DNA from: an uncultured Acidobacteriota bacterium
GTDB taxonomy: Bacteria; Acidobacteriota; Terriglobia; Bryobacterales; Bryobacteraceae
NCBI GenBank assembly: GCA_902826685.1
Contig: CADEFT010000026.1
Location: forward strand, 47,598-111,597
Length of the DNA: 64,000 nt
Direction of reading: 5' to 3'
Both the position numbers and the translations under genes were made by a program. Shown here in pieces: positions 42,959-51,694 of the stretch; the first letter of the stretch is position 1; every line of letters starts with the position of its first letter. Under the pieces are notes generated by a model. That model did no database searches. It was given only the letters and a program-made list of their open reading frames with translations, and had not been told where the DNA came from.

Positions 42959-44017
42959 CTATCGAACGGTGCTGGCGTAGAAGGCGATCAGGTCCTTCAT
43001 TTCCTCCGCGGTGAACCGAGGCCATGGAGACGATTTCTGCCGCATTTTGTCCAGGATAGGGGGGGCATGCTTCCAAACCCCGGCAACCATGGAGGCGCTG
43101 GTGAAATCCTTGCGGGCGGCGGCCATATGGCATTGGGCGCAGCGTTTGGACTGGAAAACCTGAGCACCGCGGCGGGCGTTGCCGGAGTCTTCAAAGTAAC
43201 GGATCGACCAGAGGAAGGCGAGGATATCGGACATTTCATTGCGGGTAAGCGGAGCGGGCGCACGCGTCATCATGGGGATGTGATTCCAGAACGACGCCGC
43301 CAGTTCGGTGGCGCTGCGATACATAGGATAGGCACTGAACCCGCCGGAGGCGGCGTGGCATTCAGCGCAACCTTTTTCCTCAAACAGCTTGCCGCCGCTG
43401 GCGACCGAACCTTGCGCCATTTCAGGCGGCTGGGTGGCGGGAAACCGGGCTTGGGCGAAGGCCAACAGATCGCTCATTTGCCCGGCATTGACGGATGGCC
43501 AGATGAGGCGGCGCTGATTCATGGCGGTGTGCATGGCGGGCCAATGGCTCCAGATGCCGCGCAGCAGGGCGGCCATGTTGGTGACGTTCCACTTGTTCAC
43601 GGCGGTGCCTCCGCCCTGATCGCTTTCGGTGAGGTGACAGACGTGGCAGCCGCTGCTTGTGAAGATGCGCTCGCCGCGGCGGGAATCGCCGGAAGGATCG
43701 AAGTATCCGGCGGCGAAGAACCAGGCGATGATGTCGGCCGCTTGTTGTTCGGAGACGGCGGGAGGGGCCTGGCCTTTGGTTTGCATTGCGCTAAACATCA
43801 GCGGGGCGTGGTTCCAGATCTCGGTGGCGAACAGGGTGGGGCTTAAAGGCGTGCGGAAGAGGCGTGCCAGGGCGGGGGCGAGTCCCGGGCTCCAGCGCGG
43901 CACGAAGCGATGGCAGGAGTTACATTCGAGCGATTCAAGGAGTTGGGCGCCTCGGCTTGCGTTACCGGAGGAGGCACCGAGCGCGGCGGCGGGAATCAGA
44001 AGCAGTAGCGCCAGCAA
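42959..44017 (-). CDS. Periplasmic tetraheme c-type cytochrome with four-fold internal repeat
   Basis: 352 residues. The leader is LLALLLLIPAAALGA. Four heme-binding CxxCH motifs are visible: CNSCH (32-36), CHVCH (124-128), CAECH (217-221) and CAQCH (293-297). Each is followed some 35-40 residues later by W-x-H-x-P (WNHAPLM, WSHWPAM, WNHIPMM, WKHAPPI), which likely supplies the second haem ligand. The gene therefore looks like four copies of one mono-heme domain. Probable role: electron transfer in the periplasm, redox partners unknown. The start is a TTG. bamA lies 176 bp downstream. Confidence 0.88.
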   Translation of the reverse strand: MLALLLLIPAAALGASSGNASRGAQLLESLECNSCHRFVPRWSPGLAPALARLFRTPLSPTLFATEIWNHAPLMFSAMQTKGQAPPAVSEQQAADIIAWFFAAGYFDPSGDSRRGERIFTSSGCHVCHLTESDQGGGTAVNKWNVTNMAALLRGIWSHWPAMHTAMNQRRLIWPSVNAGQMSDLLAFAQARFPATQPPEMAQGSVASGGKLFEEKGCAECHAASGGFSAYPMYRSATELAASFWNHIPMMTRAPAPLTRNEMSDILAFLWSIRYFEDSGNARRGAQVFQSKRCAQCHMAAARKDFTSASMVAGVWKHAPPILDKMRQKSSPWPRFTAEEMKDLIAFYASTVR

Positions 44018-44050
44018 GCTTTCTTTATTTTCACACGCGTGGGCCGAGGC

Positions 44051-45535
44051 TCAAGTTTCAAACCACAGCTTGCCGCGCACGCGGACGGTTTGGCCTGGCT
44101 GGCAATCGGGCAGCAGAGGATCGGAGTGAAAGCAAGGACAATTCGGATTGCCCCAGGCGCGGCCGCACGTTTCCCATTCGGTGCGGATGGCTCGTTTCCC
44201 GTCGCGGACGGTGGCCACGGTTTTGCCAAACTCCTTGTTCGAGTTGGTCTGCTGTTCAAAGCCGCGCGCGCGTTTGAGCATGACGCAGACCTGGCTGCGC
44301 ATGGCGGTGAATGGCTGAGTACTTTTGTTGGCGACCCATAGCTCCATTTCGATCGAGTTGTTGGAGGCGGGGGTAAGGGAGGCGCCGAAGTCGAGTGTAT
44401 CGGGCAGGATCCAGCGTGAAGTGAGGGCGCCACCCTGGCGTGTCCAATCGCGGTCTTCGAGCACTACGTTTCGCTCATCCCAAACCGAGGGTATATGCGT
44501 GTGGGCGAGATAGAGCAGGCGCTTGGCGGCGAAGATGGCTTCGGGCAGGTCGATGAGCGCGTAGGAATCGGGATCCCAGGGCAGGAAGGCCATGGCTTTG
44601 GTGCCCCGGTGCGGTGAGATAGCCCCTTCGAGGAAACCGATGCGGGGGTGTTCGTGACCGGGGAACGGAGCGAGGCGCGTTTCCCTGCCCGTGAGGCGCG
44701 GCAGGGGATGCTCCTCGGCAAAGGGCCGCGGCAGCTTGCCGTCTTTCGGTTGTGGATAGCGAACGGCGCGGATGGAATCGGCGGGAAGGCGGCGCGCCAC
44801 GTTCGACAGATCGCGCATGGCGATGGCTTGGAAGCCGCGATCTTTGAGCCGGCGCATGTACTGCTCGAACATTTCCGGCGGCGTGTGGACCCAAGGGTGA
44901 GCTTCGTCGGGCACGCCGTGAAACTGCAAAACCGGAATGCGGCCAGGGGCGGCGAGAGCGATGACGCGGTCGAAATGTTCGAGGGTCCATTTGGGGTAGG
45001 CGTCGCCGGTGGTGGGGATGAGAAGACGGTCGTGCCTGGCGGGATCGTAGGCGGGGCCGACCTGGATCTCGCCATAGGGAAGCTCAGGCTGCATGCCGCG
45101 CCGGGCGTATTGATAGCCGAGACGTTCCAGTTCGGCGAGCGCTTCGGGCGAGAACGCGTTGCCGCACCAGGCGAAGCTGACGGGCTTGGGCACGCCTACT
45201 TTTTTAAGCTCGGCGTCGACCAGCGAGAGTTCGGCCTCAAGGCGGGCGGCGGCTTTGGGCGTGGAGAAGGCGGCGTGTGTCCAGGAGTGATTACCAATCT
45301 CAAAGCCCATGGCGTGGATTTCCGCCGTCTCCGGCCAGGTGAGGAAATGGGCGGTGTTGTCCATCCAGCGGTGGGTGACGAAGAAGGTGGCGTTGAAGCC
45401 GAGATCCTTGAGCAGGGGCGCGACGAAGGTGCGATGGCTTTTGACGGCGTCGTCGAAGGTGAGGACGACGGTCTTGTCATGGCCCTGCAGGAAGGGGGCG
45501 GGCAGGAGCGCGGTCACGGCGCGGCGGGTGAGCAT
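44051..45535 (-). CDS. Exported polysaccharide-deacetylase-fold protein with extra Cys-rich C-domain
   Basis: 494 residues. Two arginines and a short hydrophobic stretch (TRRAVTALLPAPFLQG) suggest export. Residues about 20-260 form a NodB domain. VVLTFDDAVKSH holds the Asp-Asp pair, EIGNHSWTHAAF the metal-binding H-x3-H, and PVSFAWCGNAFS the motif-3 equivalent. The usual TFDDGP is altered to TFDDAV. From about 280 on there is a second domain of unknown family (IEMELWVANKSTQPF ... CGRAWGNPNCPCF ... LLPDC). Possible substrates are N-acetylated glycans. The open frame extends far upstream but overlaps the DUF3224 gene, so the ATG at 45535 is used. Confidence 0.78.
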   Translation of the reverse strand: MLTRRAVTALLPAPFLQGHDKTVVLTFDDAVKSHRTFVAPLLKDLGFNATFFVTHRWMDNTAHFLTWPETAEIHAMGFEIGNHSWTHAAFSTPKAAARLEAELSLVDAELKKVGVPKPVSFAWCGNAFSPEALAELERLGYQYARRGMQPELPYGEIQVGPAYDPARHDRLLIPTTGDAYPKWTLEHFDRVIALAAPGRIPVLQFHGVPDEAHPWVHTPPEMFEQYMRRLKDRGFQAIAMRDLSNVARRLPADSIRAVRYPQPKDGKLPRPFAEEHPLPRLTGRETRLAPFPGHEHPRIGFLEGAISPHRGTKAMAFLPWDPDSYALIDLPEAIFAAKRLLYLAHTHIPSVWDERNVVLEDRDWTRQGGALTSRWILPDTLDFGASLTPASNNSIEMELWVANKSTQPFTAMRSQVCVMLKRARGFEQQTNSNKEFGKTVATVRDGKRAIRTEWETCGRAWGNPNCPCFHSDPLLPDCQPGQTVRVRGKLWFET

Positions 45536-45543
45536 CAGCGAGA

Positions 45544-45948
45544 TTATCTCACCGGGGGTGGGCCGTCGAGGGTGTAGTGGAGCGTGTAGAAATGCTGTTT
45601 GCCTTCGCGGCGGATTTCGAGAGAGCCGGAGATGCCGGCGAGTTCCCCGGTGCCTGAGCCCGGCGAGACGAGAACGCCGATCTGCATGGCGCCGGGCGAC
45701 ATGGTGCCGCTGTGCTGGAGGATGAAGCCGCCGGATTTGCCGTCGAGGGTGCCGGCGAATCGTTCGAGGGCCACGTAACCGCCGGAGGGGCTCTTGCCGT
45801 CGGTGGTGGCCATCATCTCGACGCGGCTGGTGCCTTCCAGCGGGCCTTGGAATTTCTTGTCGAGCGACAGACGGACGAAGCCTGCCGGTGACGGTGGCGT
45901 ATCGGGCGGAAGCATGGTGACTTCGAAAGTGCCGGTAACGGTTTTCAT
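45544..45948 (-). CDS. DUF3224 family protein
   Basis: 134 residues. KTVTGTFEVTMLPPDT, RLSLDKKFQGPLEGTSRVEMM, GGYVALERFAGTLDGKSGGFILQHSGTM and GTGELAGISGSLEI match the DUF3224 family throughout, with no signal peptide. The family has a small beta-barrel, possibly ligand-binding, with unknown role. The ATG at 45948 begins the family consensus. It is divergent from the ASPIC/UnbV gene with 47 bp between starts and eight bp upstream of the deacetylase. Confidence 0.9.
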   Translation of the reverse strand: MKTVTGTFEVTMLPPDTPPSPAGFVRLSLDKKFQGPLEGTSRVEMMATTDGKSPSGGYVALERFAGTLDGKSGGFILQHSGTMSPGAMQIGVLVSPGSGTGELAGISGSLEIRREGKQHFYTLHYTLDGPPPVR

Positions 45949-45983
45949 GCGAGATTTCACGATAGCGCGGACCGGGGCTGGGA

Positions 45984-45989
45984 TAAGCT
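45984..45989 (+). promoter_or_regulatory. Candidate -10 element for a leaderless gene
   Basis: TAAGCT exactly six bases before the GTG at 45996, with no Shine-Dalgarno sequence. Confidence 0.35.
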
Positions 45990-45995
45990 GGGCAG

Positions 45996-47660
45996 GTGCG
46001 CAAGGCCTTGCTGCTGGTGCTGGTGCTGCCGCGCCTCGATTTCGGGCAGGGCATGGTGAGCCGCGGCGTTCCGGCATTGCCCAAACCGAAAGCTTCCGGG
46101 CGGCAATTTCCAGCAACGTTCACCGATGTGGCGGCGGTGAGCGGACTGCGGGCGGCGGTGGTATCGGGTTCCGCCCATCGCAAGTACATCATCGAAGCGA
46201 TGGGCACCGGGGTGGCGTTCGCCGATTTCGACGACGACGGATGGACGGACGTTTTTCTGGTGGGAGGCACGCGGTTCGGCGGCGCGGCGGGCAGTACGAA
46301 CCGGCTGTACCGCAACGAGCGCGGCGCCAGGTTCGTGGATGTGACGGCGAAGGCGGGATTGACGCGCGAAGGCTGGGGCCAGAGCGTGGCGGCGGCCGAT
46401 TACGATGGCGATGGGCTTGTGGACCTGTTCGTCACCTATTGGGGACGCAACGTGCTGTACCGCAACAACGGCAACGGCACGTTTACCGACGTGACGGCCA
46501 AGGCCGGCCTGGCGGGAGAGGGCGACCGCTGGGGCAGCGGCGCCAGCTTTCTCGACTATGACCGGGATGGCGATCTGGATCTGTTCGTGGCGAATTACCT
46601 GGTGTTGGATTTGAAGCGGACTCCGGCGCCGGGGAGCGGGGAGCATTGCAAGTGGCTGGGTTTGCCGGTATTCTGCGGGCCGCGCGGGCTGCCGTTTGCA
46701 AGCAACCTGCTGTATCGCAACAACGGCGATGGGACGTTCACCGACGTATCGGCGGCTTCGGGGATCGGCGCGCCGCAAAAAACGTATGCGCTGGGAGTGC
46801 TGGCGGCTGACCTGGATGAAGACGGCTGGACGGACCTCTATATCGCCAGCGATTCGACGCGCAGCCTGTACTATCGCAACAACGGCGACGGCACGTTTGC
46901 CGAGCGCGGAGCGTACACCGGGCTCGCCTATGACGACAACGGGATGGAGCAGGCGGGCATGGGCGTGGCCATTGCGGATTACGACGGCGACGGCAGGCTG
47001 GATATCGCCAAGACCAATTTCGCCGACGACTATCCGAATCTTTACCGCGGGCTGGGCAAGACGGGATACACGGACCGTGCGCTGTACGCGGGCCTGGGGC
47101 TATATCCGCAGTTTGTGCTTTGGAGCGCGATCTTCGCCGATTTCGACAATGACGGATGGCCGGATCTGTTCCTGAGCGCCGGGCACATTTTCGAACAAGT
47201 GGCGCGGTACCGGAATCCGCGGCTGTTGTATTGGAACCTGGGCAACGGGAAGTTCGAGGACGTGTCACAGCGCGCGGGGGCGGGGATTGCGGCCGAGCAT
47301 TCGAGCCGCGGCGCGGCGGCGGGCGATTTCGACAACGACGGCGACCTGGATCTGCTGGTGATGAATATGAATGAACCGCCGTCGCTGCTGCGCAACGACA
47401 ATCGCAGCGGCCATCACTGGTTTCAGGTGAAGAGCGGTGTGGGCGCGCGGGTGACGGTGGAGGCGGGCGGGCGGCGGCAGACGCAGGTGGTGTTGAGCCA
47501 GTCCGGATACTATTCGGTGAACGATCAGCGGGCGCATTTCGGATTGGGCACGGCGGTGGTGGTGGATGTTCTCGAGGTGACGTGGGCCGACGGGCGGCGC
47601 GATACGTGGCGCGACTTGAAAGCCGATCGTGTATTCACGGCGCTTAAGGGGCAGCGATGA
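45996..47660 (+). CDS. Secreted CRTAC1-type protein: FG-GAP/VCBS repeats plus ASPIC/UnbV domain
   Basis: 554 residues. A short hydrophobic leader (RKALLLVLVLPRLDFGQ) is followed by seven or so calcium-binding FG-GAP-like blades with D-x-D-x-DG motifs (ADFDDDGWTDVFL, ADYDGDGLVDLFV, LDYDRDGDLDLFV, ADLDEDGWTDLYI, ADYDGDGRLDIAK, ADFDNDGWPDLFL, GDFDNDGDLDLLV). The C-terminal ASPIC/UnbV segment (GARVTVEAGGRRQTQVV ... YYSVNDQRAHFGLG) completes the CRTAC1 architecture. It probably forms an extracellular integrin-like beta-propeller; function unknown. The TPR gene overlaps by 4 bp (ATGA). Confidence 0.9.
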   Translation: MRKALLLVLVLPRLDFGQGMVSRGVPALPKPKASGRQFPATFTDVAAVSGLRAAVVSGSAHRKYIIEAMGTGVAFADFDDDGWTDVFLVGGTRFGGAAGSTNRLYRNERGARFVDVTAKAGLTREGWGQSVAAADYDGDGLVDLFVTYWGRNVLYRNNGNGTFTDVTAKAGLAGEGDRWGSGASFLDYDRDGDLDLFVANYLVLDLKRTPAPGSGEHCKWLGLPVFCGPRGLPFASNLLYRNNGDGTFTDVSAASGIGAPQKTYALGVLAADLDEDGWTDLYIASDSTRSLYYRNNGDGTFAERGAYTGLAYDDNGMEQAGMGVAIADYDGDGRLDIAKTNFADDYPNLYRGLGKTGYTDRALYAGLGLYPQFVLWSAIFADFDNDGWPDLFLSAGHIFEQVARYRNPRLLYWNLGNGKFEDVSQRAGAGIAAEHSSRGAAAGDFDNDGDLDLLVMNMNEPPSLLRNDNRSGHHWFQVKSGVGARVTVEAGGRRQTQVVLSQSGYYSVNDQRAHFGLGTAVVVDVLEVTWADGRRDTWRDLKADRVFTALKGQR

Positions 47661-48490
47661 AAATGGCGCTGCTGCTGGTGCTGCAATCGCTGGTGGAATC
47701 GGGCTACCAGTATTTCGCCAGGGGTGAGTTCGGCGAGGCGCGGAAGCATCTGGAGCGGGCGGTGGCGGCGCAACCGAAGTCGTTCGAGGCGCGATTCCTG
47801 CTGGGCGCGGCGCTGGTGGAATTGGGCGATCCGGCGGCGGCGATCGTACAACTGCGGCAGGCGCACCTGCTGAATCCGGAGCATGCGGATGCGAGGAAAT
47901 TGCTGGCGGCGCAGTATATGGCCGCGCGGCGCTACGGGCAAGCGGCGGCGCTGGTGGATCCGCCTTCCGATGAAGAGACCTACCTGTTGGCGATCGAGTC
48001 GCGGCATCGCGCGGGCGATGGGGCGCGGGCGTTTGAATTGGCGCAACAGGCGGCCGGGAAGTTTCCCAAGTCGGGTCAGATCGCGGCCTGGCTGGGGTTT
48101 CAATTGCAGTTCGCGGGCCGGTATGAGGAAGCCAAGGCTCGATTGCGGCGTGCGATGGAGTTGGAGCCGGAACTGCCGCTGGCGTATCAGACGATGGGCG
48201 ATGTGTTGCTCAAAGAGGAGAACTTCGCGGAGGCGGCTCAGTGGTTGCAGCGGGCGGCGGAGAAGATGCCCGGGGATGTCGAGACGCTCCTGAGCCTGAG
48301 CCGGGCGCTGACGGAAACCGGTGGGGTGCAGAGGGCGATCGATTTGCTGCGCGCGGCGCCGCGCGATGCCCGGGTTCACCTGCGGCTGTCACGGCTTTAC
48401 TTCCTGCTGGGCGATGAGGCGCGGGCGCGGGACGAAGCGGCGCGGTCGATCGAAATGCGGGAGAAAGATTTGCTAGTATCGCGGCCATGA
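47657..48490 (+). CDS. TPR-repeat protein
   Basis: 277 residues made of tetratricopeptide repeats (YFARGEFGEARKHLERAVAAQP, AALVELGDPAAAIVQLRQAHLLNP, LGFQLQFAGRYEEAKARLRRAMELEP, GDVLLKEENFAEAAQWLQRAAEKMP). A weak hydrophobic start may direct export. Such repeats scaffold protein contacts. Overlap with the CRTAC1-type gene (ATGA) and with the next gene (ATGA) shows one translationally coupled operon, so it probably works with the propeller protein. Confidence 0.85.
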   Translation: MKMALLLVLQSLVESGYQYFARGEFGEARKHLERAVAAQPKSFEARFLLGAALVELGDPAAAIVQLRQAHLLNPEHADARKLLAAQYMAARRYGQAAALVDPPSDEETYLLAIESRHRAGDGARAFELAQQAAGKFPKSGQIAAWLGFQLQFAGRYEEAKARLRRAMELEPELPLAYQTMGDVLLKEENFAEAAQWLQRAAEKMPGDVETLLSLSRALTETGGVQRAIDLLRAAPRDARVHLRLSRLYFLLGDEARARDEAARSIEMREKDLLVSRP

Positions 48491-48843
48491 CTCGACGCCT
48501 TGTTGCTTCGCTGGTATTCGCCGCCTTGGCTTTTGCCCAGGAGATTGGCGGCAAGTGGAACTTCGTGTGGCAGACGCCTGGCGGGGAGCGGCGCAGCACG
48601 TTGACGATCACGCTCGACGGGGAAAAGGTGAGCGTGATGTTTCCGGACGCCAAGGCTCCGGTGGCGGGCACTTTCCGGAACGGCAAGCTGGCGGCGGCCG
48701 GAAAGCTCTATTCCGCCGAGGCGGGCGAGGAAGGCGACTTCCAGATGAGCGCCACGCTCAGCGGCGGAGTGTTGAAGGGAACGTCGTCATGGCAGGAGCA
48801 CGCCATGACGTTCACGGCTCAGCGCGCCGAGGGCAGCAAGTAA
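48487..48843 (+). CDS. Small secreted beta-rich protein, hypothetical
   Basis: 118 residues. The signal peptide is RRLVASLVFAALAFAQ. The mature part is GGKWNFVWQTPGGERRSTLTITLDGEKVSVMFPDAKAPVAGTFRNGKL ... LSGGVLKGTSSW, a regular beta pattern of a small barrel common in Acidobacteriota secreted proteins. No named family recognised with certainty. It is third in the operon and its 3' end overlaps the convergent permease gene by 25 bp. Confidence 0.72.
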   Translation: MTRRLVASLVFAALAFAQEIGGKWNFVWQTPGGERRSTLTITLDGEKVSVMFPDAKAPVAGTFRNGKLAAAGKLYSAEAGEEGDFQMSATLSGGVLKGTSSWQEHAMTFTAQRAEGSK

Positions 48844-50411
48844 GGAAACCAGTAGGCATAGGCCATTACGATCAGGCCGACGAGGATCGCGAGCGCGATG
48901 CTGTGCGGCAGCACGGCGCGGAACAGATCGCCCTCTTTCCGTTCCAGGCCCGTGGCGGCGCAGGCCACGATGATGGACTGGGCGTCGATCATTTTTCCCA
49001 TGACGCCGCCGGCGGAGTTGGCCGATGCCATGAGCACGGGGCTGAGTCCGAGCTTGTTGGCGGTGATGACCTGCAGGCTTCCGAAGAGCGCATTTGAGCC
49101 GGCATCGGTGCCTGTGAGCGCAACGCCGAGCCAGCCGATCAGCGTTCCGAAGAACGGGAAGAGCCAGCCGGTGTTGGCCATGGCGAGGCCGAGAATCGCA
49201 TCCATGCCGGAGTAGCGGGTGAGGTATCCGAGGCCGAGCATGGCGAGAATCGCCAGCGCGTTGAAACGCATGCGCCAGGCGGTGCGCAGGAAGATTTCGA
49301 AAGTGCGGCGCAGGCCGAGGCCGAGGATGGGCCCTGCGATCATGCCCGCGAGGAACGTGGGTGTGCCGACCGAGGCAAGCCAGGCGATATCGAAGATCGC
49401 GGGCTCGGTGTGAATCTTTTCGACCACCGGCGGCACGCGCGTGACCAGGTTGTGCAAGCCGGGCACGGGCGTTTTCCAGCTTGTGGAATCGAGCCATTGG
49501 CGAATGCCGGGCAATCCCCAAGCGACGACCAGCAGGGCGAGGATGAGGAATGGCGACCAGGCATGTAGCACCTTGCCTGCAGGCAGTGGGGGCGCGGTGC
49601 CGGGGCGCCACCAGCGGAAGAAAACGGCCAGCCAGAGAAGCGTGCCCATGCCGCCCACGATATCGACCAGGGACGCATCGACGAAGTTGGACCAGAAGAA
49701 CTGAATGGCGCCGAAGCCCAGACCGCAGGCGAGGAGTCCGGGCCAGACGGCAAGCGTCTCGCGGGTGCTCACCATCCAGCGTACGAGCCAGAAGGGGAGG
49801 ATGACGGCGGTCCACGGAAGGATGCGGCCGATGGTGGCGCTGATCTGCATTTCGGGCAAGCCTGTGACGGCGACGAGCGTGCGGATGGGATTGCCCATGC
49901 CGCCGAAGGCGACCGGCGCGGTGTTGGCGATGAGGCACAGCACGGCCGCGTCGAAGGGTTTGAAGCCGAGGCCGACCATCATGGCGGCACAAATGGCGAC
50001 CGGGGCTCCACCGCCACCCGCGCCTTCGAGCACGGCGCCGAAGGCGTAAGCGACCAGAAGCACCTGCAGGCGGCGATCGCCGGTGATGCCTCCGATGGAA
50101 GCCTTAATGGTTTCGAAATGTCCGCTTTCGACGGTGAGTTCGTAGACGAAGACGGCCGCGAGCAGAACCCAGAGGATGCGCACGACCGCGTAGAGAAATC
50201 CATGCGCGACGGCGGCGGTGACCATCGAGCCGGGCATGCCGAAGACTCCGGCGGCGAGCGCGACGGCGAGCAGGAAGGAATAGACGGCGGCGCGCCAGGC
50301 GATGACTCTCTGCACGGCGAGCAGATAAAACAGGCTGACCACTGGCAGCGCGGCGGTGAGAGTGGAGAGGGTGGCGTTGCCGAACGGGTCGTAGTTTTGA
50401 GTCCAGGCCAT
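48819..50411 (-). CDS. L-lactate permease family transporter
   Basis: 530 residues with about 13 membrane helices. AWTQNYDPFGNATLSTLTAALPV is the LctP start motif. GAVLEGAGGGGAPVAICAAMMVGLGF, TAPVAFGGMGNPI and TGTDAGSNALFGSLQVITAN ... SANSAGGVMGKMIDAQSIIVACAATGL are the conserved family blocks. It would import L-lactate or glycolate with protons. The ATG at 50411 is chosen; a TTG five codons upstream overlaps the ceramidase stop. The 3' end overlaps the secreted-protein gene. Confidence 0.9.
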   Translation of the reverse strand: MAWTQNYDPFGNATLSTLTAALPVVSLFYLLAVQRVIAWRAAVYSFLLAVALAAGVFGMPGSMVTAAVAHGFLYAVVRILWVLLAAVFVYELTVESGHFETIKASIGGITGDRRLQVLLVAYAFGAVLEGAGGGGAPVAICAAMMVGLGFKPFDAAVLCLIANTAPVAFGGMGNPIRTLVAVTGLPEMQISATIGRILPWTAVILPFWLVRWMVSTRETLAVWPGLLACGLGFGAIQFFWSNFVDASLVDIVGGMGTLLWLAVFFRWWRPGTAPPLPAGKVLHAWSPFLILALLVVAWGLPGIRQWLDSTSWKTPVPGLHNLVTRVPPVVEKIHTEPAIFDIAWLASVGTPTFLAGMIAGPILGLGLRRTFEIFLRTAWRMRFNALAILAMLGLGYLTRYSGMDAILGLAMANTGWLFPFFGTLIGWLGVALTGTDAGSNALFGSLQVITANKLGLSPVLMASANSAGGVMGKMIDAQSIIVACAATGLERKEGDLFRAVLPHSIALAILVGLIVMAYAYWFPYLLPSAR

Positions 50412-50422
50412 CGTATATGCGT

Positions 50423-51691
50423 TCAACGCGGAATGCTTTGGATGTAGGAAACGACGGCTTCGGTGACGTCCTGCTGCGCCTGTTCGGTGAAGACCGACGT
50501 GGTGGGCTCATAGCCGCCTTCAGCGAAGCCGGCCTTGGTGGGAAGGTAGCCGATCCAACCGTTGGTGTAGCCCGCGAAGAATGTGTTCGGGAAGGGGGAG
50601 CGGTTGCGGACCTCCATCGAGATTTCGCAGAACATTTCGACCGGCAGGCTCCAGAGCACGGTGTCGTTGATGCGAAGGAAGCGGGCGGGCATGCGCACAA
50701 GCGGCGTGCCGCCGGGCGTTTCCCGCGACCATTGCATCAGGTCTTCGGGCCAGCCGAGTCCTTTTTTGCGCGGGGATTCAATCCAATTCTCGCCGGCCCA
50801 CAGGCGGACTTCGCTGGCGGCGGGCGCGATGGCTGAGTTGGCGGCGAGGATGCGATCGCCCAGCAGTACGTTGAACTGCGAGAGATGGCCCGCGCGTGGA
50901 GTGTCGTAGACGCTGTAGATGGGGGCGATGTTGCCCGCGGCTCCGTTGATGTAGAGCATGGGAGCGCCGATTTTCGATTCGACGTAAGTGGCGACGGCGC
51001 CTTGAGCGTCGCCGCTGATTTCGGTGAAGCGCCCGCTCAGGACGGTTCCGTGCATGGCGTAGTTGGCGAGAAGGGCGATGGGGGAGCCGGTGGCGGTTTC
51101 AAGGCGAATGAGACCGATCTGGCGATCGACGGGGCCATCGGGATTCAAGCCGAGGGAGATGCGCCCATCGGTGTCGCGCGCCCGGCGGTTGATGTTGGCG
51201 TTGGCATGGCCGGTGCCGGTCGCGACGCGGGCGGGCGCGAGTTGGGCAAGGGCGTCGGCGGCGCCTTTGACGAGGGATGCGATGAACTGCCCGGTGTATT
51301 CGGTGTCGACCGGATGATCGGAGCGGCCCTTTAGAAGGACCGAATAGATGCCGGGCGGTCCGACTTCCGGGGCGGAGTGGGTGTGGGTCATCGTCCACAG
51401 GAAGCGCACGGGATCGACGCCGGTTTCTTTCTGGATGCGCCGGGCGGCATCGTCATAGACGGAGGGCGCAAACAGGCAGACTTCCGAGGAAACGATTAGG
51501 TACCGGGCCGCGCCGTCGTCCATGGCGACGATGCGGTGGTAGATGCGGTCATGAATCGCGGTGGACTGGCGGGGGCCGTAGCCGAGCAGCCACTTCGGAG
51601 TGGAAGGGGTGATATCGACTTTGACCACCGAGGCGCGGAAGGCGGCGGACATCGAGTGCGCCGCAAGCAGCAGGATGAGAATTCGTTTCAT
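50423..51691 (-). CDS. Neutral/alkaline ceramidase N-domain family hydrolase
   Basis: 422 residues. The signal peptide is LILLLAAHSMSAA. The start KVDITPSTPKWLLGYG and the zinc motif MTHTHSAPEVGP are typical of the neutral ceramidase N-domain family. ALLANYAMHGTVLSGRFTEISGDAQGAV and MLYINGAAGNIAPIY hold further conserved residues. It lacks the C-terminal domain of full-length ceramidases (about 650 residues or more), as do many bacterial members that may act on other amides. Exported. The permease gene begins 11 bp downstream. It starts three bp after the TonB-dependent receptor gene region. Confidence 0.85.
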   Translation of the reverse strand: MKRILILLLAAHSMSAAFRASVVKVDITPSTPKWLLGYGPRQSTAIHDRIYHRIVAMDDGAARYLIVSSEVCLFAPSVYDDAARRIQKETGVDPVRFLWTMTHTHSAPEVGPPGIYSVLLKGRSDHPVDTEYTGQFIASLVKGAADALAQLAPARVATGTGHANANINRRARDTDGRISLGLNPDGPVDRQIGLIRLETATGSPIALLANYAMHGTVLSGRFTEISGDAQGAVATYVESKIGAPMLYINGAAGNIAPIYSVYDTPRAGHLSQFNVLLGDRILAANSAIAPAASEVRLWAGENWIESPRKKGLGWPEDLMQWSRETPGGTPLVRMPARFLRINDTVLWSLPVEMFCEISMEVRNRSPFPNTFFAGYTNGWIGYLPTKAGFAEGGYEPTTSVFTEQAQQDVTEAVVSYIQSIPR

Positions 51692-51694
51692 GGA

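Noticed and set aside
44748..44757. DnaA-box-like TTGTGGATAG
   Set aside because: A single near-match inside a coding region, far from the skew change; not evidence for an origin.
45536..46315. Upstream extension of the deacetylase frame
   Set aside because: It overlaps the DUF3224 gene and the start of the UnbV gene and codes for Arg/His-rich sequence without similarity.
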